In this document: positions 25,001-36,693 of the stretch, piece after piece
How positions within the stretch are numbered: the first letter of the stretch is position 1
Layout of the letters: the number at the start of each line of letters is the position of its first letter
From: Spirodela intermedia
Lineage: Eukaryota; Streptophyta; Magnoliopsida; Alismatales; Araceae
DNA length: 64,000 bases
Assembly: GCA_902729315.2 (NCBI GenBank)
Contig: LR746270.1
Location: 2,908,501 to 2,972,500, forward strand
Direction: 5' to 3'
Notes under the pieces: generated by a model
The model's input: only the letters and a program-made list of their open reading frames with translations
What the model was told of the DNA's origin: nothing
The model's database searches: none
Translations under genes and position numbers: made by a program

Positions 25001-28000
25001 TATACACTTGTGGATTCCATTCATCAAGTTAATCAAAACATCTAAAAAATACAATAAACATTCCATAAAATAATTTATATTAAATCACCATGGTCAATAT
25101 TTAAGACATATAAAGATCTTCATCTCATAGTTTAGTATGATAGGTGAGGAATGTAACAATTGTTCTTTTACCATCTAGGATTATCTGAATATAATTTCTC
25201 ATACATGGAACCAAGGGCTGGTGACTTCTAGTACCTTAATCCAGAACCTGAGAAAATGATACTTAAAAAATGATAGATAGGTAGATGAATGACTCAAATG
25301 AGGCATGAAGGATTAACTAGTCAAACTTTGAGATAGGAGTATTGTGACATGACGTTATATTTCAAGATTTTCATACAGCATCATTGTTAGTCAGATAGAT
25401 GCATGACTTGGAGTTGGATTATTGAATTAAAAAGGAAACTACAATAAGTAAATTTTAAGTTACTTGTTTTGCTATGAATGTTGGATTATGAGAATGCTAT
25501 ATGTATTGTACAACAAAGAGAGAAATAGTAGTTGTATCTAATAACTTAGGATACGAATTTTGATAAAATGTTGAACATAATGAAGACGATCAATCATTAA
25601 AAAGCATTTGACTATGATATGGATGAGATCAATAATCTTGTTACTAGTTATTATTAGACATCAATGAAAATAATTAACCCTAAAGTGTGATTTAGGGTTA
25701 GATAATTGAAGAAGATATGCGATGCCCACGAATCTAACTATGTTATGCAAATGTAACCAACAATGAGTAGAATAGAATGTACAAACAAAGTAAGCACAAG
25801 CTCTCTCAAGTACAAAAAAGAGTGAAATGGAGGTGGTCTCTCAACCTCAATCTCTCTCAAGTCAATACTATTTTAGGATATTTTCACACAAACCCTAAAC
25901 TAGTAATCATATCTCAACATGATATTAGATCAAATCTTTACGATTTCACTAAAATATATATTTTTCTATCTGTATCATTGTTAAGTATGCAAATACCACA
26001 TTTCACACAACATTCTTTAGTATATCTATATCATTTTTCTATGTCTATATCAAATCTTATGTGGTGGTTGTCGACTAAACTAAGATTTTTTCATGGTAAA
26101 GAATAAGATATTCCAACTCCTTACTGATTGGACACAATATATCCATGATGCAACTAGTTGCACATTTAAGCATGAGATGAATCTACAAGATCTTAATTAA
26201 TCACGAACAACAAATGTCAATACCTAAATCTAACTCTCACCTTTCAAAGACGAATAATCTTAGTTTCATATTTACTAAAAAATCACTTGATTTAATACTT
26301 ACTCAGCAATGTAATTCTCCTCAACAATCTGGTCCGTTATGTGATGAACTATGAGTATTGCATGATGAACACCACTGAATAATCCGTGGAGGGAAAGCTT
26401 CATACTGGTGCACTCTACCATCACAAAGAAACCATTAGAACTCTTAGATCTTACAATACTTGTTAAAAAAGATATGAGGAGGATAGAAAATTGGAGAAGT
26501 TATTTGAAGGCTTGAGCTGAGTTGACTGTTAGTAAGAGAGAGAGAGAGACAGATATTCTATTATGTGTTTTTAGACAAGGGACAAAAGTGATGGGAAAAG
26601 TTAGAATATATGCAACCGAGAAAAATAGTTGGTGGGAGGGAACAAGTGAGGGAGAGAGATTCCACTATGTGTTTTTAAACAAGAAAGGAAAGCAACAAAA
26701 AAGGCCAAAACACATGTGATCAAAAAAAATAATTGGTGGGAGTGAGAGAGAGAGAGAGAGAGATCATTAGTTATTCACTAGGCAACAAGAGAAGATATAG
26801 GCAAATGAAGGAAAATCTTTGAAGTGGAGAGCAAGTGAGAGAAGAAAAGAGAGAGGGAAAGAGTGAAATTTGGTAGCTAGTTTAAACAAGAAATAGAAAG
26901 AAGGAACAAGACAAAATCATCAAATTTGTCATAGACAAGTGAACCTGCTGAGGGGTTATGGAGACATGTCAGTCGTATGTAATAGGGTAAACAAGAATGC
27001 AGAACTGAAATCAATCCAAAGAAAACCAATGAAGTAGATTAATCAGCAGTACAGCATATATAGAGAGCAAAGGATCTTTGTTAACATGTTAAAAAATAAT
27101 CAAAACTACTTTATGCAAAATTCTCTAAATCTCATATTTGAGTTTATCTATCAAGAGAGAGAAAAGGATCCTTGACACTAAGGTTAAGCGGCAGTAGAAA
27201 ACTATAGGGCAACCTCCCTTGAAACCCTTACTAAGTCATTTGAAAAGGAAAAATAGAGAGTACTTGATCATCAATAACATGCTAAAACAACAACGAAAAC
27301 CCATAAGGAAACTAAACAAAACCCTTGAATGTTGGAGTGTAGAAAGCCAGATGCTAAGAACAAATATAATGAATTCAATTTACGTGGCATGGTTAAACAA
27401 GAACAGAAACATTAACCAATCCAACGAAAAGCCTTGAATGTTAGACTAAAATCAGCCAGCCAATAGGGAGAAAGAGAAATGGATCATCGACAACACAAGA
27501 AAAATTATAAGCTAACCACATAAAACCTTTGAACTCTTAATGGCAATCACTTATCAGCAGAGCAGAAGTAGAGAGAGATCGATTTTGGATACTATGGTCA
27601 AACAAAAAGCAGAAAAGTATGGATCATCCAGATAAAACTCCTAAAAGCAAGACTTCGGTCAACTAGAAACGAGAGAGAGAGGGAGAGAGAGTAAAGGATC
27701 TTTGATAACTAGTTTAAAGTAACCAAAACAATGATGAAACAAGGAGAAACCCTAGAAGTGTTCAGAAAACCCTACAAAACGATAAGATATTTCACAGTTA
27801 AGACGGAAAAACCTATAAAACCGCGTACTATGACATGAAGAAATCATTAAAAATTCCATGGATCAACAGATCGAAGCGTTTAACAAAGATATAACGGTAG
27901 TCAAAGTGTGATTTGTATAGATATTCATCCTAGTGGCATTCCTGTGAACAGTGGAATTAAGTTTCTTCCTTGGATTACCGCCTGCATGAATGACGTCTCT

Positions 28001-28270
28001 AAGAATATGGCAACGGCTACAGTGGGCCCCGAAGAATGGCATCCAGGTTACAGTTACGGGCACTGCGGGGCCACCATTGCGTCCGCCGGCGTCGTTGTCG
28101 CCTTTGAGAAAAGGTTCCGGCGGCGGTGGCAGTCCATCCGTAGAAAGCAAGGAGGAGAGAAGTTCACAAAGCTCTCTTCCCTTTGGGGAATCTAAGAGAC
28201 GAAACACCTCGTCAATCTCCTCCATCCTCGGCGAGTTGCAGGTGCGAAAGTAAGGTTCCTCCTTTTGCAT
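21559..28270 (-). CDS. RKD-type RWP-RK domain transcription factor
   Basis: Six minus-strand exons: 28270-27979, 26414-26303, 24589-24246, 24134-24067, 22604-22455 and 21720-21559. All introns are GT-AG and every junction is phase-compatible, giving about 375 residues. Exon 1 ends in a cysteine-containing block (HCSRCHILRDVIHAG). Exon 2 continues with KLSLHGLFSGVHHAIL, like the KLEIHG...HAIL segment of RKD proteins. Exon 3 has VKEFLMNYSN and QLFYEVLSV. Exon 5 encodes the RWP-RK domain (DIAQYFHLPIIEAAQKL, VCRKFHLNRWPHRR). Exon 6 supplies a predicted helical tail (SSAKKIQNLKACLKD) ending QAWEEY. The signature reads RWPHRR rather than RWPxRK. RKD proteins are nuclear DNA-binding regulators of egg-cell, gametophyte and embryo programmes. 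The introns hold GATA-type repeats, a hairpin and AT-rich sequence. The exact first Met (28270 or 28225) is uncertain. Confidence 0.88.
22024..22385. repeat. (GA)n and degenerate GATA-type repeats in the last RKD intron
   Basis: A GA tract (about 22024-22062) is followed, from about 22141, by degenerate GATA/GATT tetranucleotide repeats (gatagatagataaat-like) to about 22385. Both lie in the intron between exons 5 and 6 of the RKD gene. Confidence 0.85.
23137..23254. repeat. 118 bp inverted repeat (hairpin) in an RKD intron
   Basis: A 21 bp arm at 23137-23157 is the exact reverse complement of 23234-23254, with a 76 bp AT-rich spacer. It sits in the intron between RKD exons 4 and 5. It could be a small foldback/MITE-like element; no clear target-site duplication was identified. 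Confidence 0.8.
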
Positions 28271-28355
28271 GGAGGAAGGGATGTAGGGAGGAGGGGAGAG
28301 GTCGGTGAGGAGTTTCTGTGGGTTACTCGCAAGACTCCACTTCAGGGGGCGCCCA

Positions 28356-28366
28356 GATTTTATTTA
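28356..28366 (-). promoter_or_regulatory. Candidate TATA element of the RKD gene
   Basis: The minus strand reads TAAATAAAAT about 90 bp upstream of the proposed ATG (28270). The same motif, with flanking bases, is kept at 43864-43873 in the duplicated copy, which supports a core-promoter role. Inference from position and conservation. Confidence 0.45.
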
Positions 28367-28999
28367 GGCGCGAATGGCAACTCTTTTTCCTGGGTGCATC
28401 CTCCAAGGCAATAAATTAGAGAGGGAAAGATATGAGAGAGAGAGGGAGGGAGATTTGAAAGGAGGCGATTTGTCTGCCGTTGGATAGCAGAAATCTGTGG
28501 ATCTTACAAAAACGGTTGTAGTTAACCGTTCGTATCGAAGCCATTTTAATTTGTTTTCCCGCGGGATTCTCATTCGTGCTTTTACAATTTACTCGTGCAA
28601 ATCACTAAATTTTTCCCATTTTCAAAGATATCAGTATTCAGGGATGTTCTACCTTGAATTGGTCTCCATTTGGCTTCAAAATCCGACATGTTCGCAACGT
28701 GCAAGTGAGATTTGGAAATATGTAAAATCTGTACACCCAGTAGTATCATCATAATTTGTTTTCTCGCGGATTAGGAAGAAAATCCTGAGTGATGATACCA
28801 TATGCTTCAAATTTTAACTTTTTTATTAAAACTCCTTGGAAATGGGTCAGATTAGGAATATCAAAGATAATTATTTAGGCGAAAAACGAGCCGAGCCGTG
28901 GAGACACTGCCAAGGACTATTATGAGCGTGACCCGTCTGGGCCTGACAGGCCTGCGTCCTTCTCACACTTTAGTGTGACAGTTGGCCATACACCCGCCC

Positions 29000-29340
29000 G
29001 CAGAGAGAGGGCGAGAGAAAGGGACAGAGGGCGGAAGAGGGTGCGAGAGAGGAAGAGAACGAGGGACGGAGAGAGATTGTCGGGGGGAGAGAGGGAGGGC
29101 GGGAGGGCGGAAGAGAGAGAATGCGAGAGAGGAAGAGAGCGCGAGAGACGGAGAGAGAAAGGGAGGGAGGGAGGGAGGGCGGAAAAGAGAGTGCGAGAGA
29201 CGGAGAGAGGGAGGGAGGGAGAGACAGACAGACAGAGAGGGGGGGAGAGAGAGAGTGCGAGAGACGGAGAGAGGGAAAGAGAGAAGTGGGGGGAGAGAGA
29301 GAGATGTAGAGAGGGCGAGAGAGACAGAGAGAGGGAGAGA
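29000..29340. repeat. GA-rich minisatellite upstream of RKD
   Basis: About 340 bp of irregular GAGAGAGGGAGGGAGGG-type repeats with interspersed gcgagagacg units. It begins about 730 bp upstream of the RKD start. Long overlapping open frames on both strands (Ser/Leu/Pro-rich or Arg/Glu-rich) are artefacts of this repeat. The duplicated copy near 44535 has only a short gcaagagagggg at the same place. Confidence 0.85.
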
Positions 29341-29520
29341 GTCGGCTTCCTGACATCCGTGACGAGCCCCTTGGGGTAAGCTGAGACAATTGGACTCAAC
29401 GCTTCCTCGCAAGATTAAAGTTTCGGAGAAGAGCAAGTTAAGAACTAATTCATGGATAGTTAAGTGACTCATCACAGACCTGAGAGAGATAGAAGTCTGT
29501 CAAAGCCTTCATAGATAAAA

Positions 29521-30163
29521 GGATCAAGGATATTGTTGGTTTTGGCTGTGACATGGTGGGTAGCACCATTATCTGGGTACCATGAAGTAGATCGTGTAGG
29601 CTCGTGTGGGCTCGTGTTGCTCAGGGTATGCTGCTGAATAAGCTTGTGGTGTAAAAGGTCAACATAAGTTCTGTAAGAGTCATTTGATACAAGACTTCAT
29701 CACTTACCAAAAGAATTCATGATGGATCTGTTTATAAGTATGTAAGAAACATGAATATATGCCCAAGGTGCTGTTGTGGTACTTGTGCAGGATAACGGGA
29801 ATGACAAAGGATCCCACCAAAATAAATAACCGATCTGGTTCCCATGTATTGAGTACTAATGTCATCCACAATAGTGGTTTTGAAGGTCAAGCATAATTTG
29901 TCTACCTTGTGAATGGCCATGAAGATCCACTTAAAGTTGTTCTAGAGAGAGGATTTGTGAAAACGAGGAAGCAATGAGGGAACATAAGTGCAGCACCTAG
30001 GATAGGGCACCTGCAGTCTTGTTCTTGGTCCCTGACTTGAATTTGATACAAATTGATAGCCCAATAATTTAATCAACTAGCACTAATAATCAAGAGCCTC
30101 TTGACACTATTCGAGCAAAAATTTTAAACTCTCTTGATCTACATAAATGATAAACAATCACCT
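29521..30163. other. Unassigned sequence between the RKD upstream region and LTR copy 1
   Basis: Mixed-composition sequence whose minus strand (29920-29732) has a short frame without recognised domains. It may be a retroelement fragment. No gene is supported. Confidence 0.35.
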
Positions 30164-31903
30164 TGACGTGACTTAGTCGTTGTATAATAAATCACACAAA
30201 TTTTAAATTTTTATAAAACTAGAAAATACTAATTTTCATATATTTAGAAGTATTTCTAAATAAATATATCAATTATAATTCAATAAAAGTTTTAAAAATA
30301 GTGATAATTTTTCAAGTTAATTATAAGGATGTAATATAATATCATGTAAGTTTTCAGAATTTTTTTCAAAGAATATGATTTTTCATAAATTTTAGATAAG
30401 AAATATAAATAAATATATTTAAAATTCACAAAAAGGGAAATAAGGGTGCAGATGTCAGAATGACGTCAACACCTAATGAACACAAATCAGGTTGAAATAA
30501 AGTTTTGTTTAGTGATTCTTATGTAAGTAATTATAAATGATTTAATTGATCAAATTAAGATTTGTAAAAGCTAAAAGAATTATAATTTAATGAAGAATAA
30601 TTTAGTAAATTTAAATCACATAAATTATCACTAAATGAGGTAAAAATTAAGTTAAAAGTAGGAAAATAGAGTTCCGACATCACGGCGGTAATGTGTTAGT
30701 GATACACTAAAATCTTGAGCGTTCAAGAAAATTGTAGTGCATTGTCTATAGCCTTGAAGGCTCTTCTTAGATAAGGACAATGTGAGGAATTTCTAGATCT
30801 TCTTATGAAGTTTAAAAATCAATGAAATGAGTCGTCAAATTGTCTCTAGTAGTTGTCACTCGACGGAGTAGAAAATTAGTGACTTTGTGGCTCTTTGACA
30901 ACTGTCACCTAATGAAGAGGAACTAAATGGAGCTAAGGTGCGTGTTAGAAAGCTTCATCCTTAAGTCCACACAACAAGATGAGGCTCTTCACCGCATCTG
31001 ATATGTTCATAAGAGGTGATGCTCATCTCTTAACGGATCGTCTTCTTCTTGACAACACCTTGTTCGTCAATCAATCAGAGATGCTTTAATCAATATATTT
31101 GTAATCTTTTTATCACAAATCATTAGTAATTTTAGTAAGAATGCTTTATGAATTGCATCGACGAGATTTTTGACGATGATCAAATGATTCTAGCGACTTA
31201 ATCCTTCACTAATGATCTAGAAAAAAAGTTACCATTTAATCAGATAAAAATATGAGTTTTAACTCTAATAGGATTCAATTCTACATTAATCATCTGTCTA
31301 TGTGAGAGAGATTGAAATAAGTACTATAATACCCTTATATAATGACATCATCATAGTATATCTTCATTATAATTAAGGGGTATTTTAGGTATTAAAATCT
31401 TCTAAATTATTCTAGGAGGAGGTGTGACATGAGTTTAGTCCCACATTGGTTGTACACCAAAGTTTTGGATGAATATATAGTAATATCATATTTTTAAGTA
31501 ATGAGTCTCTTTCTTTCACATATACGACCACTTCTTGCCCCACAACTAACTAGCTAATGATGACGTGGAAAGGGAGTAGCACACGCGTGTCCTGATCAGT
31601 CCACTACTACTTGAGCCCTTACTCACAACTCCTCTCGATTGTGCTTCTAACCCACTTGCAGGCCCAATTGACTGGTGGTCCCCTCTTTTTTTATTTATTT
31701 TATTTTAAATTTTTTCTTTATTTATCTCAAAAATAAGACTATATAAATCATATAAATTTGTATAAAATCACATAATTAGCCAAAAGTTCACATTAATCAA
31801 CTAAAAACTATTTTTCATAATTTAATACAAATATATTTATCATGAGTTAAGGCTAAAAACTATATTATTTATTAATTATTCACTCATGATAATAAAGACA
31901 TCA
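30164..31903 (-). mobile_element. LTR copy 1 (minus orientation)
   Basis: About 1.74 kb that is the degenerate reverse complement of the solo LTR at 36694-38337. On the plus strand it runs from TGACGTGACTTAG to GACATCA, with TG...CA ends. The flanking pentamers CACCT and CTCCC do not match, so there is no clear target-site duplication. It abuts minus-strand Gypsy RNase H/RT relics, so it could be the 3' LTR of that element or an independent insertion. Shared blocks include the CCCACATTGG, GTCTTATTTTT-like and CACGGCGG regions. Confidence 0.75.
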
Positions 31904-31949
31904 CTCCCTAATAAGAAGTGGCACTATTTTTGGATAGACAAAATGATCA

Positions 31950-33870
31950 CCATTAATTCTCATTCATATATTAGTTTAAGCTGATTATGGGGCATCAACA
32001 TCTTGCTAAAATAAACAATAGGGCATCAATGTTGCTTAAGAATATCTCCTAGCTTAATGTTGAGGCATCGGCATCTAATTCAAATAGAATAGAAAAAATA
32101 GGTAATGCCAAAATAAGAGTAGAAGAGAGAGCAAGTTTAAGCTGCTCAAAGGTTGAGGTAATAGCATCAGTCCATTGAAAGTCATCATGCTTGAGCTGCT
32201 GAGTAAGGAGCCAAGCCACCAACTCATCATTCTGTATGAAATCATGATAGTACCTTGTGAGCCCCAAGAACTTTTAAGTTTCTTGATCATCTTAGGTTGC
32301 GGCCACTATTGGGCAGCAGTGATTTTAGAAGAATCCATGGTGACACTTTGGTATAAAATAACATGGTCAAATATTCTATGGAAGGTACACCGAACTAGAA
32401 CTATTTGCATGCATATGAAGATGATTAGCTTGTAGCACGAAAAAAACTTAATGTAAATGTTGGCAATGTGAAGGCATATCTCAACTATATATGAGGATAT
32501 CGTAAAAAGGATGAACACAAACTAACATAAGTAATCACAAAAAATATGATTCATGAGTGATTGAAATGTTGACAGGACATTAGACAATCCAAATGGCATG
32601 ATCAAAAACTCATAGTGGTCTTGAGAGGTTCTAAAAGTGATCATTGGAATATCTTTCTCTTGCATTCAAACTTGGTGATAACCAGATTTCAAATCTAACT
32701 TTTACAAAAAATATCATGCCATGCAATTCATTTAACAATTCATCCACAATGGGAATCAAAAAATGAATTAGAATCGTCACCTAATTCAATGTACAAGAAT
32801 CCACATAAAAACACTAATTGCCACCTTTCTTCTTAATTAGAAGAATTGGGCTGGAGAACGAGCTAGTGGAGGGCTGAATAAATCCTTCTTTGTACATCTC
32901 CTTGATAGGCCTTTCAATTTTCATCTTCTGAATATGGGAATAATGATACTACCTTACAAACACCGAAGAAGAGCCCAGAAGTAGACTGATGGTGTGGTCA
33001 ACTACTCATTGAGGTAGAAGCCCGTGGAGCCTCAAAGACTCGTGGAAATGAACAAGACAAGAATTGTACTAGATGTGAGAACTATAACGGGGGTGACTCT
33101 TGGTCATCCTAATTGAGAAAAAGGTTTGTCATCAGCTAGCAAAGTTTGATGAAAACCCCAAGATTGTGTTGGAGTTTTTGGGCCATGGATTCAAATAAAA
33201 TTTCAAACTTTGATAGACTAGGGTCTCTCTTTAATTTGACTAGCATGTTGTCCACCTAGAATTTCATACTCAGATTGTGATGATTGAATTTCACTTTGCC
33301 TAAGGTGTGAAGGCATTGTATGCCAAGAATGTAGTCCACATTGTCGAGGTGGAGAAGAAGAAAGTCTTCCCAAATGGTAAGGCTTGAAGCTAAATGGAGA
33401 CACTAAGGCAAGGACCACTACCTAGAATAGAGGTGTTAGTGCCAGTGATAACTTTGAATTGAGGAGTAAACCGGATGGGGATACCTAGTTCTTGTACAAG
33501 TTCAATGGAGATAAAATTGTGTGTTGCACCATAATCAATGAGTATGACGATATCCATGAGCAAAAGTTGCCCGTGCAACTTCATATTGTCAGTGTTTTAA
33601 AAACCCATAACAGAATTCATCAAGAATTTGGAGCCCTTAGGTGAATGGGTGATGAAGGTTGCCATGGAAGAGTTGGTCAACAGATTGTCATCAACCTGCA
33701 AAGATGTCTCATTGTTCAAGACAATAAGGATGGGAAGTTCCCTCTAATATTTATGTCCAAGAGTAAAGCACTCATTACAAGCTGAACAAAGGCCTTTGGA
33801 AAACCTCTTGTGATATTCTGCATCAGTGAGATGAAGGGAACATCAGGGAGGTGCTTGTCCCATAGGAATG
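31950..33870 (-). mobile_element. Ty3/Gypsy gag-pol relic (zinc knuckle, protease, RT, RNase H)
   Basis: The minus-strand order is as follows. A zinc knuckle (CSACNECFTLGHKY) lies near 33800-33755. A retropepsin-like stretch at 33584-33390 has LIDYGATHNFIS, where the catalytic DSG reads DYG. RT is at about 32930-32650 (FIQPSTSSFSSPILLIKKKG, then PIVDELLNELHG). The RT-RNase H connection is at 32267-32049 (LGL-type GLTRYYHDFI, LKHDDFQWTDAI, LPIFSILFELDAD). Stops and frameshifts are frequent. No integrase is seen before LTR copy 1, so the element is truncated as well as decayed. Confidence 0.85.
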
Positions 33871-34099
33871 ACTAGATTCAATGCTAATGCTTCAACAGGC
33901 CTGCTAGGAGATGATTATGAATTGCCTCTAGTATAAAGCAAAGAATTTGAGGCAAGTGAATGCAATAGATGATAAGTACATTGTTGGAAGAAAATATTTT
34001 ATTCTTCCATAAGTTGAGCTACTTGCATGATTTGATGAAGGTTCATCAGAGTGAGGAGACAAATTTTAACACATATCTTGATAATTCCTCGAATTATCT

Positions 34100-34800
34100 G
34101 ATTAAAATGAGAAATACGATGACAATTTGATCTTTAAAGGAATAAAGGAATATCATAAACACATTTAATTCCTCCCACAAAAATATTTTTATGAGACGTG
34201 AATCATCTCATAATATCTTTTTTGTCTTTTGTTTAACATGAATAAGTCTTGATAATAGGTGGAGGAGAACTAATTGTTTAACATGTTACATATTTTTCAC
34301 ATCATAGATTCCACCATTTTGGTTTAAAGAATAATGATGTGCATTGTTTTCAGACAATATTTCAATAAGATAAATAGCCTCATCTTTATATTTTTTCATA
34401 AAAGTCCTACCTGAAGTAACATCAATCATGTACCTATCTCTCTCATTCAAAGTTTCATAAACTCTGCACTAATTACCAATTTTGTATCCCATTATATGGA
34501 CACTAGCAAATACAATCCTTAACTCTCTCACATGCCTCATAAAAAGATTCTTGAGGCCCTTGCACAAAATCCTCTAATAGAATTCATTTTTCCTACTAAA
34601 AAAAATATCTTAAGGAATGTCGATGCCATGTATTCCATGAATTTAGCTTTTGGACTAAGGTACAAAGACAGTCTTTAGTTTTATCTCTGAGTGTAAAGAG
34701 AGAAACAATCTCATCTTCACTATCTCAATGGAAATCTTGGGATAGTGTGAAATCTCACAAATTTATGAGAAATCTTCCAAAGACTTATATGACTCCTCAT
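34100..34800 (-). mobile_element. Gypsy-type gag fragment (Athila/Tat-like)
   Basis: Minus-strand translation with frameshifts gives FTLRDKTKDCL near 34680, then ESFYEACERVKD-like sequence, then IDVTSGRTFMKKYKDEA and IYLIEILSEN near 34425-34370. This is the retrotransposon gag pattern of Athila/Tat Gypsy elements. It is probably a different element from the protease/RT relic to its left. Confidence 0.65.
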
Positions 34801-36688
34801 GAGTCATCCCATGAAAATATCGTAACATTTAGACAAAGTGATAATCAACTCTAAAGTTGACATCATTATCTATAGGAACATTGATTCTATTTATTGATCT
34901 ATATTGTAAGGGAGTTGAGTGATCTCTAAGATGCATTCTTCTATTTTTCCTTTCGTTTTCATCTAATTTGTTATTTTTTCTAAAGTCACTTCTACTTGTG
35001 ACGTTTCTCCTAACTCTTTTTCTGGTGGAATGACTACGTTCTTCAAGGATCTACATCCCTATATTCACTTACTTCTACTTTTTTTTAATTTGTTCTAATT
35101 AGTCTACTTATCACAATGACAATCCTATATATTTTGACTAGCAAGACATATGTATAAAATCTTTAATGATCACAATGAATAAAATTGTATGAAAATATTC
35201 AAGATTAACTATTTTTAGAAGATAGATTTAACCTTTATGAGGAATCTGAACTAAGAAATAACATGAAATTTTCATGTATATTGATCCTATGCAGGAACTA
35301 GCTAGCTTGTAATAACAATTTACCCTTATTTTCAAGGTCTCCTCTTTGATTCTTCAGAAGAAATTTGAAACTTATCAGTTCCTTAAAATAGAATTTCCAA
35401 TTGAAAGATCTTAGCCAACAAAACTAACAGTCAGAATTTTAGCCAATTATTCCATAGATATATAACAATTATGATTGATCAAAGTTTCAGAAAAATCATG
35501 TGATGCGGAAAAATAAGTCAAAATGTAAATCGAATTTTGATATTTCTACCTATTCTAAGGCTAATTTTTCTGCCTATGGTTTCCCTTGCCTCGTTTTCTC
35601 ACAATAGGTATTCAATTTGACTGTTAATATAAGTCACAACACAAAATAAAGGTTAGGCAATTAATTTCAAATCTATTCATAGATTAATATGCATAATCAG
35701 TCCTATAAGTTAGACTTCAAACATTTGTAAGCACATGCTGTAACTATTTTGAACAATTCACCTTTTATCAAGATAAATAAAATACTTAAAATTTTATTTG
35801 TATTTAATTCACTATATTAAAAAAATGTATAAAAACTTTTTAATGCTCTTAAAGAAAAACTGCCTTAACAGTTAAATGACATAATTCAATGAATATTGTT
35901 CAAGTCAATTTCTCTTAAATTCGTATCCAATTTTCTCAATATTTCTGCAAAAAAAATCCTCAAGACTCACTTACCTTGTTCCTTAAAGTCTCTAAGTAAA
36001 TTGACTAGTATCTATGTCACTTTGTCTTCTGCAGATAAAACTCAAGAAATTAAAAGCATTTTCATAAAAACAGCATGCTTAAAATTGTTCAGCACTCAAA
36101 ATTCTCCAGCAACAGCACCATTGGATGAGTATGATTTTCTTCAAGTGTTGTTAGTCATTAATCTCCTCAATCAAAATATTATGAGTAATGCTTTAATTTG
36201 ATTGTGAAATACTCGTAGATAGCAGCGAGTCAAGTCATCTTCTCAAGAAATTTGGGCTAACTAATTTGTGCTTGTTCTAATGAAGGATAGAGCTGAAAAA
36301 GAAACAAGGGGTTATGGATTGGAAAGAGAGAAAAAACAACAATCAAGTGTTTATGACTTCTACTCCTAAATTCTTAACAAAAATTTTAATCTAAAATAAA
36401 TAGAACTTTCCTCATCTGAAAGCTAACCTAGTGTCACCACTCGTTCTTCCTTAGTTCCACCAAGAAGAGGTATTCACTCAAAATAGTGAGAGAGACCTTG
36501 TTTAGGCAAGATGAGGAGCACTCTAGATTAACACACCCACATTCATATGATGTGGCTCAAAAAACCTTAAACCCTATAGGCCAGTTGAATTGCCAAAGGT
36601 TTCCTTAATCAAAAAGTTGTTCATGATATGAGTTTTTCTCAAATGTGTAAGGCACTATTCCATCTCTATCCTCTCTCACTTGTGCAAG
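34801..36688. other. AT-rich retroelement-like spacer, no gene
   Basis: Very AT-rich with no recognised domain. The open frame at 35896-36201 (+) has no family features I know. It is probably more of the nested retroelement cluster. Confidence 0.4.
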
Positions 36689-36693
36689 AGAAA

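Larger units (their letters stand above)
27370..29520. repeat. Segmental duplication, copy A (RKD intron 1 start, exon 1 and promoter)
   Basis: This interval is collinear and in the same orientation with about 42185-44690. Shared blocks include TCCATGGATCAACAGATC, GATAAAACTCCT, exon 1 itself, the TATTTAGGC promoter region and the upstream TGACATCC and ACTCATCACA stretches. Copy A belongs to the apparently intact RKD gene. Confidence 0.85.

Noticed and set aside
28920-29475. Several overlapping 120-170 residue frames on both strands
   Set aside because: They are artefacts of the GA-rich minisatellite; composition is only Ser/Leu/Pro or Arg/Glu/Gly, with no domain.
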